Shown here: piece after piece, positions 42,925-51,133 of the stretch | Position numbering within the stretch: the stretch's first letter is position 1 | How the letters are laid out: each line of letters starts with the position of its first letter | Source of the DNA: Pyruvatibacter sp. HU-CL02332 | GTDB taxonomy: Bacteria; Pseudomonadota; Alphaproteobacteria; CGMCC-115125 | Assembly (NCBI RefSeq): GCF_040362765.1 | Contig: NZ_BAABWK010000001.1 | Location: 2,085,501-2,149,500, forward strand | Reading direction: 5' to 3' | DNA length: 64,000 nucleotides | The notes under the pieces: model-generated | What the model saw: the letters and a program-made list of their open reading frames with translations, nothing else | Told to the model about the DNA's origin: nothing | The model's database searches: none | Made by a program: the position numbers and the translations under genes

Positions 42925-44511
42925 CTAGAAGGCCAGCAGCGACTGAAGCAGCGCCCGGCTGGGAATGTCCGAAAGCCCCGCATAATGCATGGTGATCACC
43001 ACGAGAAGGGCCACGGAAGTGGCGGTGCACCAGGACGCCATGGTGTCACGGGCGACTTCCACAAACGAAGCGCCGCCCATGCCTGAGGACTGGTTCCCGC
43101 GATTGGTCCATCGCTGCTTTGATAGGCGGAAAATGCAATAGACCTTCACGGCCGCGTTGATCAGCTGATTGAAGTACAGGATCCACGGATAGGACAGGTG
43201 AACCCGTCTGGAATAGCTGAACAGGAAGAGAGACAGCAGCATGCGGCTGAGCGAAATGAAGATGATGTAACCCGCCAGATACCCAAAGCCCTGGATGAAT
43301 GTCGCCAGGAGCGCCAGTACCGGACTAACCAGCATCGTCCACATGGACAGCCGCTGATCCACCAGACACCACCAGATGAAGAACGGCATCCTGTTTGGAC
43401 CAAGCTTGATGGCCCGCGCCCCGTTGCGCAGCATATTGCCCGACCATCGGCGGAAGTTCTGCACCATCCGGTCAAGTCCCGACCCTTCGATGACTTCAAC
43501 CGTGTATCCCAAAGCGTCGGGCACATAGGTCATGCGCGCGCCATGGGAGAGCATGTAGTACCAGGTGCTCTTGTCGTCGCCAGACAGAAACCGGAACTTG
43601 CCCCACAACCAGTGCTCCAGATGATCGGCCTCAAGCAGGCGAATGAACTCAAGTTGCAACAGGTGCTCCGCGCGAAAGATCGACATACGACCGGTGAGGG
43701 TGAGCACGCGCTTGGAAACAGCATGAGACTGCATGGCGATGCGCCGCTGGGAAAACCGCATCTTGAGCCATGTCTCAATCCAGCGGGGCCCGATGCAGAT
43801 GACTTCTTCGTCAGTTGTGCAGGCCTGCAGTTCGGGATCAATCTTGAACAAGGGCATGCATTTACCAATGGCGCCCTTGCCCAGAATGAAGTCCCCATCC
43901 ATGAAGACAATGAGGTCATTCTTGTCCACCGGCAGGCGGTTCATTGCCCGCAGGACCAGACCGATGGCCGCGCGCTTGCCGCTGACATTCTGGCGGATGA
44001 TGCGCAGCGTCAGGTCAATATCCCCGGCTTCGCGTTCAAGGAAGTCAATGATGATGTCTTCGTCAAACCGGTCAGAAGAGCCCAGCCAGATCGTGGCGGG
44101 CGTATCTGCGTCGCGCACCTCGCGAATGATCGAACGCACCACTTTTTCAGTGATGTCGCGGTGCTCCTTGTAGGTGGTCATCATGAAATGCAGATGGCCC
44201 GGCCGCCAGCCGTCGCGCCAGACCTTTTCACCTTCCGCGCGCATGCGTGGGTAGATGAACCGTCCATAGATGAAAGCGCGGATGGCGTGCGTAAACCACC
44301 AGCCATATCGCCATATGCCAAGGCCACCAATGACCAGCGTGATTGTCTTCGTTTCCGCATCCCAAACCGGGTTGGGCAGCAGCAGAACACCGAGCAGACA
44401 GCACCCGAAATAGAAGCCCACATGATAAATCGCAGCAGGGGTCCATTTGGCCCAGCCGGTCGCCCAGTTGGTCGGCTCATCCAGATTGGAAACGGTGTCC
44501 CACTTGATCAT
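42925..44511 (-). CDS. alg8: Alg8-like family 2 glycosyltransferase (mannuronan synthase)
   Basis: 528 residues, with membrane helices at both ends around a GT2 catalytic domain. Visible: HLHFMMTTYKEHRD, a D-x-D-type metal site in IVFMDGDFILGKGAIGKCMP, the acceptor aspartate region RFLSGDDKSTWYYM, and QNFRRWSGNMLRNGARAI, the Q-x-x-R-W motif of processive synthases. The combination 'LSGDDKS' and 'RRWSGNMLRN' is that of Alg8, which polymerises GDP-mannuronate across the inner membrane. Hyaluronan and cellulose synthases share the core motifs but not this neighbourhood. It follows alg44 by 9 bp; Alg44 supplies c-di-GMP control in Pseudomonas. Confidence 0.92.
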   Translation of the reverse strand: MIKWDTVSNLDEPTNWATGWAKWTPAAIYHVGFYFGCCLLGVLLLPNPVWDAETKTITLVIGGLGIWRYGWWFTHAIRAFIYGRFIYPRMRAEGEKVWRDGWRPGHLHFMMTTYKEHRDITEKVVRSIIREVRDADTPATIWLGSSDRFDEDIIIDFLEREAGDIDLTLRIIRQNVSGKRAAIGLVLRAMNRLPVDKNDLIVFMDGDFILGKGAIGKCMPLFKIDPELQACTTDEEVICIGPRWIETWLKMRFSQRRIAMQSHAVSKRVLTLTGRMSIFRAEHLLQLEFIRLLEADHLEHWLWGKFRFLSGDDKSTWYYMLSHGARMTYVPDALGYTVEVIEGSGLDRMVQNFRRWSGNMLRNGARAIKLGPNRMPFFIWWCLVDQRLSMWTMLVSPVLALLATFIQGFGYLAGYIIFISLSRMLLSLFLFSYSRRVHLSYPWILYFNQLINAAVKVYCIFRLSKQRWTNRGNQSSGMGGASFVEVARDTMASWCTATSVALLVVITMHYAGLSDIPSRALLQSLLAF

Positions 44512-44520
44512 GATGCGCGC

Positions 44521-46101
44521 CTAGTCCGCATTGGCGATGCGGGTGTACATCGTACCGGTGGACCGTTTCTGGAATACGACAATGGCCGGAAGCCCAGGCA
44601 AAAGCTGGGCTGCATCATCATCCTGTTTTTCAAGCAGTCTGAGAGATACGGATGCCGATCGCTCCTCGGGGCCATTCCATTCATAGGTTGCTGTCGCCAT
44701 ATCAACCCCCATGGAACTGCGATCTATGCGAACGACCTGTGCGGGTACATAGCGGTTAAGCGCCGGCAGAAAGACACTTGCCGTGTCGTTCATGCCAACA
44801 CGCAGCACCTCTTCCTGCTTCAAATAGGCAGTGACGGTTGCAGGCGCATCCTTGCGCATCAGGGCTATGGGCTTGTTACGTGCCAGAGCCTGGCCGCCAA
44901 TGCTGAACACCTTGGCGATATAGCCATTGAACGGCGCGCGCACGACCAGTGCCTTCTCGGCGTCTCGCAGGAGGTCAAGCCGGCTTTCCGCAACTTCAAA
45001 AGCACCACGCAGGTCATCAATATCCAGCATCAAAACGTCCAGATCGCTGATGAATTCCTTGTGGTTGTAGTGGCGGCGTTCCGACGCTGAATTCATTGTC
45101 GTGGCCAGTTCAAGACCAGCTTCGGCTTCCCGCAGACTGGCAGCCGCTTTCATCTGCCGTTCTTTGGCTGCATCCCACTGCGCGCGGGTGGCAAAGCCTT
45201 TCCTCCATAGCGGCTGGATGCGTTGCAGATGACCGTCGGCGGCCTTGAGCGCTTCGCGGCGCGCCTCAAGACGTGCTGTGGCGGTGTCATGGTCAACCTG
45301 GCTGACAATCTGATAGAGCTTCAGGCGTTCCGCCTCGATATCATACTGTTTTTGCGCACGACGAAGATCATCGCGGGCTTCACGGCTACGGATTTCAGCT
45401 TCGCGAATACGTGCTGTCAGTTTTGTGTCTTCAATGCGCGCTAGTTCCTGGCCTGCGCGCACCGGCATCCCTTCTTCCAGAACGATAGGCTGTACGATGC
45501 CATCCACTGGCATGCTTAGGACCTGAAGCGGGGCAGACACGACAGCCGTCTTCACTTCAAGCTGCGTCGTGTTGGAATAGATGAGTGCAGCCGAATATCC
45601 AAAGATGCCCAGACCCAAAGAGATATAGAGGCCAGTCATGGCAATCGTCTTCAAAGGCCAACGTGTCACTCCCATGGTGTCCGTTGGATTGGGATCGGGC
45701 TGTGTGGAGATGGGCGTCACAGGCACATCGATCCGGCAGATGGTGTCGTCCACCGTTGCCATTTTCCCGCGGATGAGGTCATCCAGGAAGTGGCGAAGCA
45801 GATCGTGGCCGCGCTCGCTCAGTGCAGGGTAAGAGCATGCGAAAGACGCTGTATCTTCATCGACACGCAGAATTTCAATTTCTTCAGAGAAAGAAATGTT
45901 GAACCCCTGGAACGGCAGTTCGAGACCAACCTGAACCAGGTCGCCCACCTGCGGCAGGTCACCGACGAAGCTATCCATCCGGAAGCCGCCAATACCCCAG
46001 TCAGCGGCTTGCTGAGCGTTCTGCCCTTCAAGGGAAACGACAAGCGGGGCTGTGACGCGGTGGTGGCGCCTCTGGCAGGGTCTTTCTCGAATGATTTGCA
46101 T
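44521..46101 (-). CDS. alg44: Alg44-like PilZ and membrane-fusion protein (c-di-GMP co-polymerase)
   Basis: 526 residues from the ATG at 46101 (AAAGGAATG upstream; the frame open to 46344 is untypical). Residues 1-115 form a PilZ domain: R11-x3-R15 in CQRRHHRV and D34-W-G-I-G-G39, where the usual Ser of (D/N)xSxxG is Gly. A single helix (TIAMTGLYISLGLGIFGYSA) leads to a periplasmic HlyD-like part with a biotinyl-lipoyl-like hammerhead (VSMPVDG-type 'LSMPVDGIVQPIVLEEGMPV') and a coiled coil of ~120 residues. Pseudomonas Alg44 (about 390 residues) has the same order; the coiled coil here is longer. Binding c-di-GMP would activate Alg8. First gene of its operon behind a sigma54-like promoter. 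Confidence 0.9.
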   Translation of the reverse strand: MQIIRERPCQRRHHRVTAPLVVSLEGQNAQQAADWGIGGFRMDSFVGDLPQVGDLVQVGLELPFQGFNISFSEEIEILRVDEDTASFACSYPALSERGHDLLRHFLDDLIRGKMATVDDTICRIDVPVTPISTQPDPNPTDTMGVTRWPLKTIAMTGLYISLGLGIFGYSAALIYSNTTQLEVKTAVVSAPLQVLSMPVDGIVQPIVLEEGMPVRAGQELARIEDTKLTARIREAEIRSREARDDLRRAQKQYDIEAERLKLYQIVSQVDHDTATARLEARREALKAADGHLQRIQPLWRKGFATRAQWDAAKERQMKAAASLREAEAGLELATTMNSASERRHYNHKEFISDLDVLMLDIDDLRGAFEVAESRLDLLRDAEKALVVRAPFNGYIAKVFSIGGQALARNKPIALMRKDAPATVTAYLKQEEVLRVGMNDTASVFLPALNRYVPAQVVRIDRSSMGVDMATATYEWNGPEERSASVSLRLLEKQDDDAAQLLPGLPAIVVFQKRSTGTMYTRIANAD

Positions 46102-46129
46102 GTGGTCATTCCTTTTCCACACAGGAATG

Positions 46130-46145
46130 AGCAATGGCCATGCCA
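46130..46145 (-). promoter_or_regulatory. Sigma54-like promoter of alg44-alg8
   Basis: Minus strand TGGCAT-GGCCA-TTGCT, GG-N10-GC spacing exact. The expected start lies near 46118, with the AAAGGAATG ribosome site and ATG (46101) directly after. Confidence 0.7.
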
Positions 46146-46230
46146 GCAACGTGGGCCTTCCATGAGGGAAAAAGCGGCTGAAAACAGGGGTTTTTGGGTG
46201 TGGGTCGCAGGCTTCATGGCTCGGCCGCCG

Positions 46231-46243
46231 TTGCAATTTGCAA
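46231..46243. promoter_or_regulatory. Perfect dyad TTGCA-ATT-TGCAA, candidate enhancer shared by alg44 and the RTX gene
   Basis: Lies in the 365-bp divergent region (46102-46466), 86 bp upstream of the alg44 sigma54-like element and 163 bp upstream of that of the RTX gene. Confidence 0.6.
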
Positions 46244-46259
46244 ATCGCCACATCGCTTG

Positions 46260-46272
46260 TTGCAGGTCGCGA
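46260..46272. promoter_or_regulatory. Half-conserved dyad TTGCA-GGT-CGCGA
   Basis: Second, weaker copy of the dyad, 29 bp from the perfect one and 134 bp upstream of the RTX promoter element. The left half-site is exact. Confidence 0.35.
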
Positions 46273-46405
46273 TGGTTTTGCCGACCTCCGACATGCCGCC
46301 GCACTGCGACGACTTGTCGGGTTAAGATTTTGTTGAGCACACAAACCGCAGAAGCCTGCGGGTTCTTAACGGCCCGCTCGTCGCAAGGGATCATTCGTAT
46401 GCGGA

Positions 46406-46421
46406 TGGCACATCGCTTGTA
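46406..46421 (+). promoter_or_regulatory. Sigma54-like promoter of the RTX gene
   Basis: TGGCAC-ATCGC-TTGTA: the -24 part is perfect, the -12 part has GT instead of GC. Start expected near 46433; the ATG is at 46467. Confidence 0.55.
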
Positions 46422-46466
46422 ATTCACCTCCCCGGACAAGTCTGTCAAATACAAGGGAGTACTCCA

Positions 46467-48614
46467 ATGGCGAGTCTACCAGCAACGCATCCCCTCATAG
46501 GGACGCGCGAAGACGACAACCTGCAAGGGACCCGACACTCGGACGTGATGTCCGGTAAGCGCGGTGACGACGTCATGACCGGGTATACCGGCCATGATGA
46601 AATCTGGGGCGGGCAGGGCAACGACTTGATCTATGGCGAAAGTGGCAATGACTTTCTCTACGGATCTGGCGGCCCGAACCTGGTGCAGGTTTCAACAATA
46701 TCGATCGTGGATGACTACCCCGTCTCCGTGACCTTTGAAGGCGAGACGGCCGGCTATCGAAACAGTTTTGGCTACTACAAGATCAATGGTGACACTGGAG
46801 AAATCTACGATGTCAGCATGATCTGGGAAAACGCATCCCTGCAGGGAAGCGGTGGTAACCTGATAGCTGGCGAAAGCCGCGAATATCTTGACGTGAGCGA
46901 AGGAGAAAGCCTCGGCTTCTTCATCGTGTCGAATGGCTACAGCTACAACAACTTTGCAGCCTTGGAAGGCGGGGCGCTGGCATTCGTTGATGCGGATGGA
47001 AGTAACGCCACACTGAACAGCATCAATCCCCGCCTTGTTCATACTGCCGACGATGGCACGCAGACAGAAGTGCGCCATCACCAGTATCACACGGCGGCAT
47101 TCGACGACACGGTGGGTCTCAACCCGGATGGGTTGCTGCACACCACTGGTGTTCTTAAAACCGATGCTGGCACATTGACCCTCGGCTTTGAAGATCTGTT
47201 CAATGGCGGCGACCGCGACTTTGATGACTCGGTCTTCACCGTAGATATCGGCACCACCAACGCCCAGGTGCTCAATGCCCACTATCGCAGCCAGCAGGGC
47301 CTGCCTGACAATACCTATGATGGTGACGGCAATACGCCGGGCATTGTTGATGTTCAGGACAATGACATCCTGTGGGGTGGCACCGGCAATGACGAAATCT
47401 GGGGCCACAAGGGCAATGACCAACTGCACGGTGAAAACGGCACCGATGAATTGCACGGCGGCAGCGGCGACGATTTGCTGACCGGCGGCAGTGGTGCCGA
47501 TGTGCTGTACGGGAACCTCGGTGCCGACACCCTTCGCGGGGACAATGGCAATGACAGGCTGTATGGCAATTCCGGTGACGACAACCTCGATGGCGGTGGC
47601 AACAATGACCGTCTGGAAGGTGGCTCCGGTAACGACACCCTTGAGGGCGGCATCGGCAATGATGAATTGCTTGGCGGGTCCGGCAATGACGTGTTGTCCG
47701 GCGGCAATGGTGACGACAGTCTCGTTGGCAACAGCGGAGACGATCAGCTTTCCGGCGGTGCCGGCAGCGATGATCTTCAGGGCAGCAGTGGCAATGACAC
47801 GCTTGACGGTGGGTCAGGTCATGACACCCTGACGGCGGGGTCCGGCGATGACATATTGCGCGGTGGGTCGGGCAACGACCAGCTCAACGGCAATAGCGGC
47901 AATGATGTGCTCAATGGCGGCTCCGGCAACGACATCATCAATGGCGGTTCCGGAATCGACACTGTCGATTACAGTGGCTGGGACACCCGCGTGACCGTCA
48001 AGTTGAAGGAAGGCGCCACCAAAGGCGACGGCACCGACACATTGATCAACATCGAAAACGTGATCGGTACCGACCACAACGACAAGATCATCGGTGATTC
48101 CAAATCCAACGAAATCAATGCCGGCGACGGCAATGATTACGCCGCAGGACACGCTGGCGATGACATCGTATATGGCAATGCCGGCAACGACTATCTGCTG
48201 GGTGCAGGCGGCGCCGACATGGTGTTCGGCGGAACCGGTGATGACCTTCTGAGAGGTGGCCGGGGGTCTGACCAGCTGACAGGTGGTGCAGGCAATGACG
48301 AACTGTGGGGCGGTGGGCTCAATCAAGCCGACGGCAAGCAGGATACCTTCTTCTTCGACATTGGCAGTGGGTCAGACACCATCGCCGACTTTGAAGTCGG
48401 CATCGACATCATTGCCTTCGCCGATGAGCTGATTGGCGACACTCTGGAGTTCCTCACCTCTCTGTCCGACAGCGAGCTGGGAGCCGTTATGGACCTGACG
48501 GTCTTTAACGGTCAGGAAGGTGATCAAGTTGTTTTCACCGACCTTACGACCAGCGACTTCCAGAACATGACACTGGCAAATGTAACGGGGGATGATTGGG
48601 CCTTTCTGGCCTAA
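46467..48614 (+). CDS. Secreted RTX (haemolysin-type Ca-binding) protein with DUF4114 domain
   Basis: 715 residues, acidic, without a classical signal peptide. A short RTX block ([19 protein letters not shown], residues 21-65) is followed by an inserted beta domain with [20 protein letters not shown] (residues 241-260), the calcium-binding DUF4114 motif. Residues ~300-650 are some 25 nonapeptides of the GGxGxDxLx type, interrupted by a [20 protein letters not shown] strand. The C-terminus ([20 protein letters not shown]) is the type I secretion signal region of such proteins. It is divergent from alg44. In Azotobacter, similar repeats carry secreted mannuronan epimerases; no epimerase module is present here, so a Ca2+-dependent matrix or alginate-binding role is inferred. 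Confidence 0.88.
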   Translation: MASLPATHPLIGTREDDNLQGTRHSDVMSGKRGDDVMTGYTGHDEIWGGQGNDLIYGESGNDFLYGSGGPNLVQVSTISIVDDYPVSVTFEGETAGYRNSFGYYKINGDTGEIYDVSMIWENASLQGSGGNLIAGESREYLDVSEGESLGFFIVSNGYSYNNFAALEGGALAFVDADGSNATLNSINPRLVHTADDGTQTEVRHHQYHTAAFDDTVGLNPDGLLHTTGVLKTDAGTLTLGFEDLFNGGDRDFDDSVFTVDIGTTNAQVLNAHYRSQQGLPDNTYDGDGNTPGIVDVQDNDILWGGTGNDEIWGHKGNDQLHGENGTDELHGGSGDDLLTGGSGADVLYGNLGADTLRGDNGNDRLYGNSGDDNLDGGGNNDRLEGGSGNDTLEGGIGNDELLGGSGNDVLSGGNGDDSLVGNSGDDQLSGGAGSDDLQGSSGNDTLDGGSGHDTLTAGSGDDILRGGSGNDQLNGNSGNDVLNGGSGNDIINGGSGIDTVDYSGWDTRVTVKLKEGATKGDGTDTLINIENVIGTDHNDKIIGDSKSNEINAGDGNDYAAGHAGDDIVYGNAGNDYLLGAGGADMVFGGTGDDLLRGGRGSDQLTGGAGNDELWGGGLNQADGKQDTFFFDIGSGSDTIADFEVGIDIIAFADELIGDTLEFLTSLSDSELGAVMDLTVFNGQEGDQVVFTDLTTSDFQNMTLANVTGDDWAFLA

Positions 48615-48633
48615 CCCAACCCTGCACAAACAC

Positions 48634-48668
48634 AAAGCCAGGGCGGTGATAAACCGCCCTGGCTTTTT
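48634..48668. terminator. Strong bidirectional terminator after the RTX gene
   Basis: AAAGCCAGGGCGGT / ACCGCCCTGGCTTT forms a 14-bp stem with the short loop GATAA, followed by TTTTT. On the other strand the A-tract gives a T-run as well, so it can stop the convergent Nudix transcript. Confidence 0.92.
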
Positions 48669-48696
48669 GCTGTCCAGCTGTGTTCGTCCTTAGTCG

Positions 48697-49260
48697 TCAG
48701 ATAAACCCATGCAGTGAAGCAAGGCCGATGATCGCCGCATGATTGAGCAGGCCCACTTCTCCCTGTCGGAAGCGGTTCACAAGATCAGCGCTGGGAATCA
48801 GATCAATCTGCATGGTCTCGAGGTCACCGGAGTTGGCGGTTTGCTCGCATGTGACGCCCCGCACCAGGAAGAAGTGCCCTGTGCAGATCCGCAGGTTCCC
48901 ATTGACCACGAACGAACCTGCATCCGTCCAAACACCGCCGCCATACCCCGTTTCTTCCAGCAGCTCGCGGCGCGCCGCTGACAAAGCCGTCTCTTCGGCA
49001 TCGATCATGCCACCGGGCAAGGTGAGCGAAGATCGCCGCAGGCCATGTTTGTATTGGCGAACGCACACGACGTCACCAGAGGTGGTCAGGGCCAGAGCAA
49101 CGACAAAGTCAGGGATGTGGAGCTGGTAGTAGTCATCCACCTGTTTCCCGTCAGGCAACTCAATTGCCTGACGGGACAGGCGGAGCCAGGGTGACGCATC
49201 AACGACAGGGGACTCGCCGAGGACACGCCACGCCTCACTCGCTTTTGAAAGCCGGGTCAT
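48697..49260 (-). CDS. Nudix hydrolase co-transcribed with manC
   Basis: 187 residues with a full Nudix box: GGMIDAEETALSAARRELLE followed by ETGY (G-x5-E-x7-REUxEExGU). The N-terminal DYYQLHIPDFVVALALTTSG and 'VVCVRQYKHGLRRSSLTLPG' strands match ADP-ribose/ADP-sugar pyrophosphatases. Its start codon overlaps the manC stop (TAATG), so the two are translated together. Because ManC makes GDP-mannose, a GDP-mannose or sugar-nucleotide pyrophosphatase activity (as E. coli NudK) that tunes the precursor pool is a fair inference; sequence alone cannot separate it from ADP-ribose activity. Confidence 0.85.
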   Translation of the reverse strand: MTRLSKASEAWRVLGESPVVDASPWLRLSRQAIELPDGKQVDDYYQLHIPDFVVALALTTSGDVVCVRQYKHGLRRSSLTLPGGMIDAEETALSAARRELLEETGYGGGVWTDAGSFVVNGNLRICTGHFFLVRGVTCEQTANSGDLETMQIDLIPSADLVNRFRQGEVGLLNHAAIIGLASLHGFI

Positions 49261-50726
49261 TACTCGGCTGCAGCGAAACCGGCGTTGTTGCCATTGGCGG
49301 GTGCACGTCCATAGACGTCCTCCAGACGCACAATGTCGTCCTCGCCAAGATAGTCGCCAATCTGCACTTCGATGAGATGGACCACTTCACTGCGGTGGTT
49401 CTCCAGCCTGTGCACTTCACCGACTTCTATGAAAACATGCTCTCCGGCGCCGATGTCGCGGGTTGTTTCACCTACGGTCACGGTTGCCGTCCCGCCAACC
49501 ACAACCCAGTGTTCTGCACGCCTGTGGTGAAGCTGAAGGGAGAGCTGACCGCCGGGCGCCACTTCAATATGTTTGACCTGATGTACCGGGCCATCATGCA
49601 GAGACCGGTACGCCCCCCATGGACGCACCACCCGCGACTTGGGGTTAGCGCCAAGCTTCGCGGCCGCCAGAACTTCCTTGGCAACATCGCCCACTTGCTG
49701 CGCATGGTCCTGATTGGCCACCAGCAAGGCATCCGGCGTATCGATGATCACCACATTTTCAAGTCCAATGGCGGCAACTGGGCGATCCCCGTCGCTGCTG
49801 ACGTGAACATTGGTGCAATCCGTAAGATGTCCGTCAGTTTGGGATGCAAAGTCCGGGTGGGTGGCGATGGCTGCCCAGTTACCCACATCGCTCCATTCAT
49901 AGGACACCCGGATCATGCCGGCACGATGTGTGCGCTCCATGACTTCTCGGTCAAATGGTTCAGCAGGTGCGTCACCAAAGACGTCACCGAGCTGCAATCC
50001 AAAAGGCGTGAGCGACACCATGGACAGTGCCTCACGGGCGCAAGCTAAGGTGACAGGCGCATGTTCTTCCAATTCCGCAATGAGTGTGTCAGCGGTTGCA
50101 ACAAAGACACCGCAGTTCCAGTGCATTTTGCTTGACTGAACAAACATCTTGGCGCGCGGAAGCGATGGCTTTTCGTGAAACTGGCTGATGGTGAAGGCTG
50201 TACCGGTGTCGTCAAGGGCATCGCCTGCCGCGATATAGCCATACCCGGTCTCCGCGCAGGTCGGGACGACGCCCAGGGTCATAATCAAATTGTTCTGTGC
50301 GTGCGTTGCTGCATCCTCGAGAGCAGCATGGACTTCCTCTTCAGGGTTACACACATGGTCAGCCGGCAGGATCGCCATGACAGCGTGACCACCATGACGG
50401 GCTTTCACCTCAAGGGCAGCCGCCGCAATGGCAGGAGCCGTGTTGCGGCCTTCCGGTTCGATTATCATGTCGACCCTGCGGCCAAGGGCTGTCGCTTGCT
50501 CCCGAGCGAGAGGAGCCGTGTCTGCACCAACAAAGAGCATGGGCGTCTGCGCACCGGCATATCCCGCAGCGCGTTCAATGGTGCGCTGAAGCAGTGAGTG
50601 TTCGCCGCCAAATGTATGGAACTGCTTGGGGCAGGCCTCCTGAGATACTGGCCACAGGCGGCGACCAACACCGCCGCAAAGAATGACTGGAACGAACGGC
50701 GTTTTGCTGGCGTCAAATTTGGGCAT
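49260..50726 (-). CDS. manC: Bifunctional mannose-1-P guanylyltransferase / mannose-6-P isomerase (AlgA/ManC)
   Basis: About 488 residues from the ATG at 50726 (GGAG 7 bp upstream). The N-terminal nucleotidyltransferase has VILCGGVGRRLWPVSQEACP with the GGxGxRLWP loop, and IIEPEGRNTAPAIAAAALEV. A C-terminal cupin holds the isomerase: RPWGAYRSLHDGPVHQVKHI, 'SLQLHHRRAEHWVVVGGTA' and EHVFIEVGEVHRLENH, with metal His/Glu residues. It makes GDP-mannose from fructose-6-phosphate together with a phosphomannomutase (AlgC), which is not in the window. Divergent from algD, with which it shares a 407-bp regulatory region. Confidence 0.93.
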   Translation of the reverse strand: MPKFDASKTPFVPVILCGGVGRRLWPVSQEACPKQFHTFGGEHSLLQRTIERAAGYAGAQTPMLFVGADTAPLAREQATALGRRVDMIIEPEGRNTAPAIAAAALEVKARHGGHAVMAILPADHVCNPEEEVHAALEDAATHAQNNLIMTLGVVPTCAETGYGYIAAGDALDDTGTAFTISQFHEKPSLPRAKMFVQSSKMHWNCGVFVATADTLIAELEEHAPVTLACAREALSMVSLTPFGLQLGDVFGDAPAEPFDREVMERTHRAGMIRVSYEWSDVGNWAAIATHPDFASQTDGHLTDCTNVHVSSDGDRPVAAIGLENVVIIDTPDALLVANQDHAQQVGDVAKEVLAAAKLGANPKSRVVRPWGAYRSLHDGPVHQVKHIEVAPGGQLSLQLHHRRAEHWVVVGGTATVTVGETTRDIGAGEHVFIEVGEVHRLENHRSEVVHLIEVQIGDYLGEDDIVRLEDVYGRAPANGNNAGFAAAE

Positions 50727-50772
50727 CGGAAACTCCATCATTGAGTGCGAAAGAACGGACGTGCCGGTACAT

Positions 50773-50788
50773 CGCAATCACCGTTCCA
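50773..50788 (-). promoter_or_regulatory. Sigma54-like promoter of manC
   Basis: Minus strand TGGAAC-GGTGA-TTGCG with exact GG-N10-GC spacing but two departures from consensus. A start near 50761 would leave a 35-base leader before the ATG at 50726. Confidence 0.5.
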
Positions 50789-50873
50789 AAAGCCCTTGAT
50801 TGATGAATGCCAGTGTTTGTGGGCTTTTTCGGCAGATGTCTTCCATCCACCCACGTCGGAACAGCGGCACGTT

Positions 50874-50886
50874 TCGCGATTTGCGG
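50874..50886. promoter_or_regulatory. Dyad-like TCGCG-ATT-TGCGG, candidate enhancer for manC
   Basis: Imperfect member of the dyad family, 86 bp upstream of the manC promoter element, the same distance as at alg44. The rest of the 407-bp divergent region (50727-51133) shows no gene. Confidence 0.4.
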
Positions 50887-50971
50887 CAGTAAGCGACGCA
50901 ACCTGCATCGTCCTCACAAAGGGGGTAATCCGACCGTCCAATACTGCTGGCGTTGGCCCCCGTGACACCCA

Positions 50972-50984
50972 TTGCAATTTGCTG
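50972..50984. promoter_or_regulatory. Dyad-like TTGCA-ATT-TGCTG, candidate enhancer for algD
   Basis: The left half and spacer match the perfect dyad at 46231 exactly, the right half in three of five positions. It is 97 bp upstream of the algD promoter element. Confidence 0.45.
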
Positions 50985-51080
50985 AATAGCGTCTTGCAAA
51001 CCGCGGTGCTTATGAGAGTCCGGTGGAGCTTGCATCCGAAAAAACCTCAGAAGAGAGCGGTTTTTGGCGATCTGCCGACT

Positions 51081-51096
51081 TGGCATTGGCACTGCA
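51081..51096 (+). promoter_or_regulatory. Sigma54-like promoter of algD
   Basis: TGGCAT-TGGCA-CTGCA, GG-N10-GC spacing exact, one departure in each half. Expected start near 51107; GAGGACAG ribosome site and ATG at 51134. Confidence 0.6.
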
Positions 51097-51133
51097 GATC
51101 AGTTGGCAGATACGTCAACCGATGAGGACAGTC

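Noticed and set aside
43198-45090. 630-residue open frame on the plus strand opposite alg8 and alg44
   Set aside because: It is a shadow of two well-recognised minus-strand genes in high-GC DNA, spans their junction, has no ribosome site and no family character.
46467-48614. Regular short DNA repeats in the RTX gene as a possible CRISPR array
   Set aside because: The periodicity is 27 bp in coding phase and encodes GGxGxDxLx nonapeptides; there are no unique spacers.
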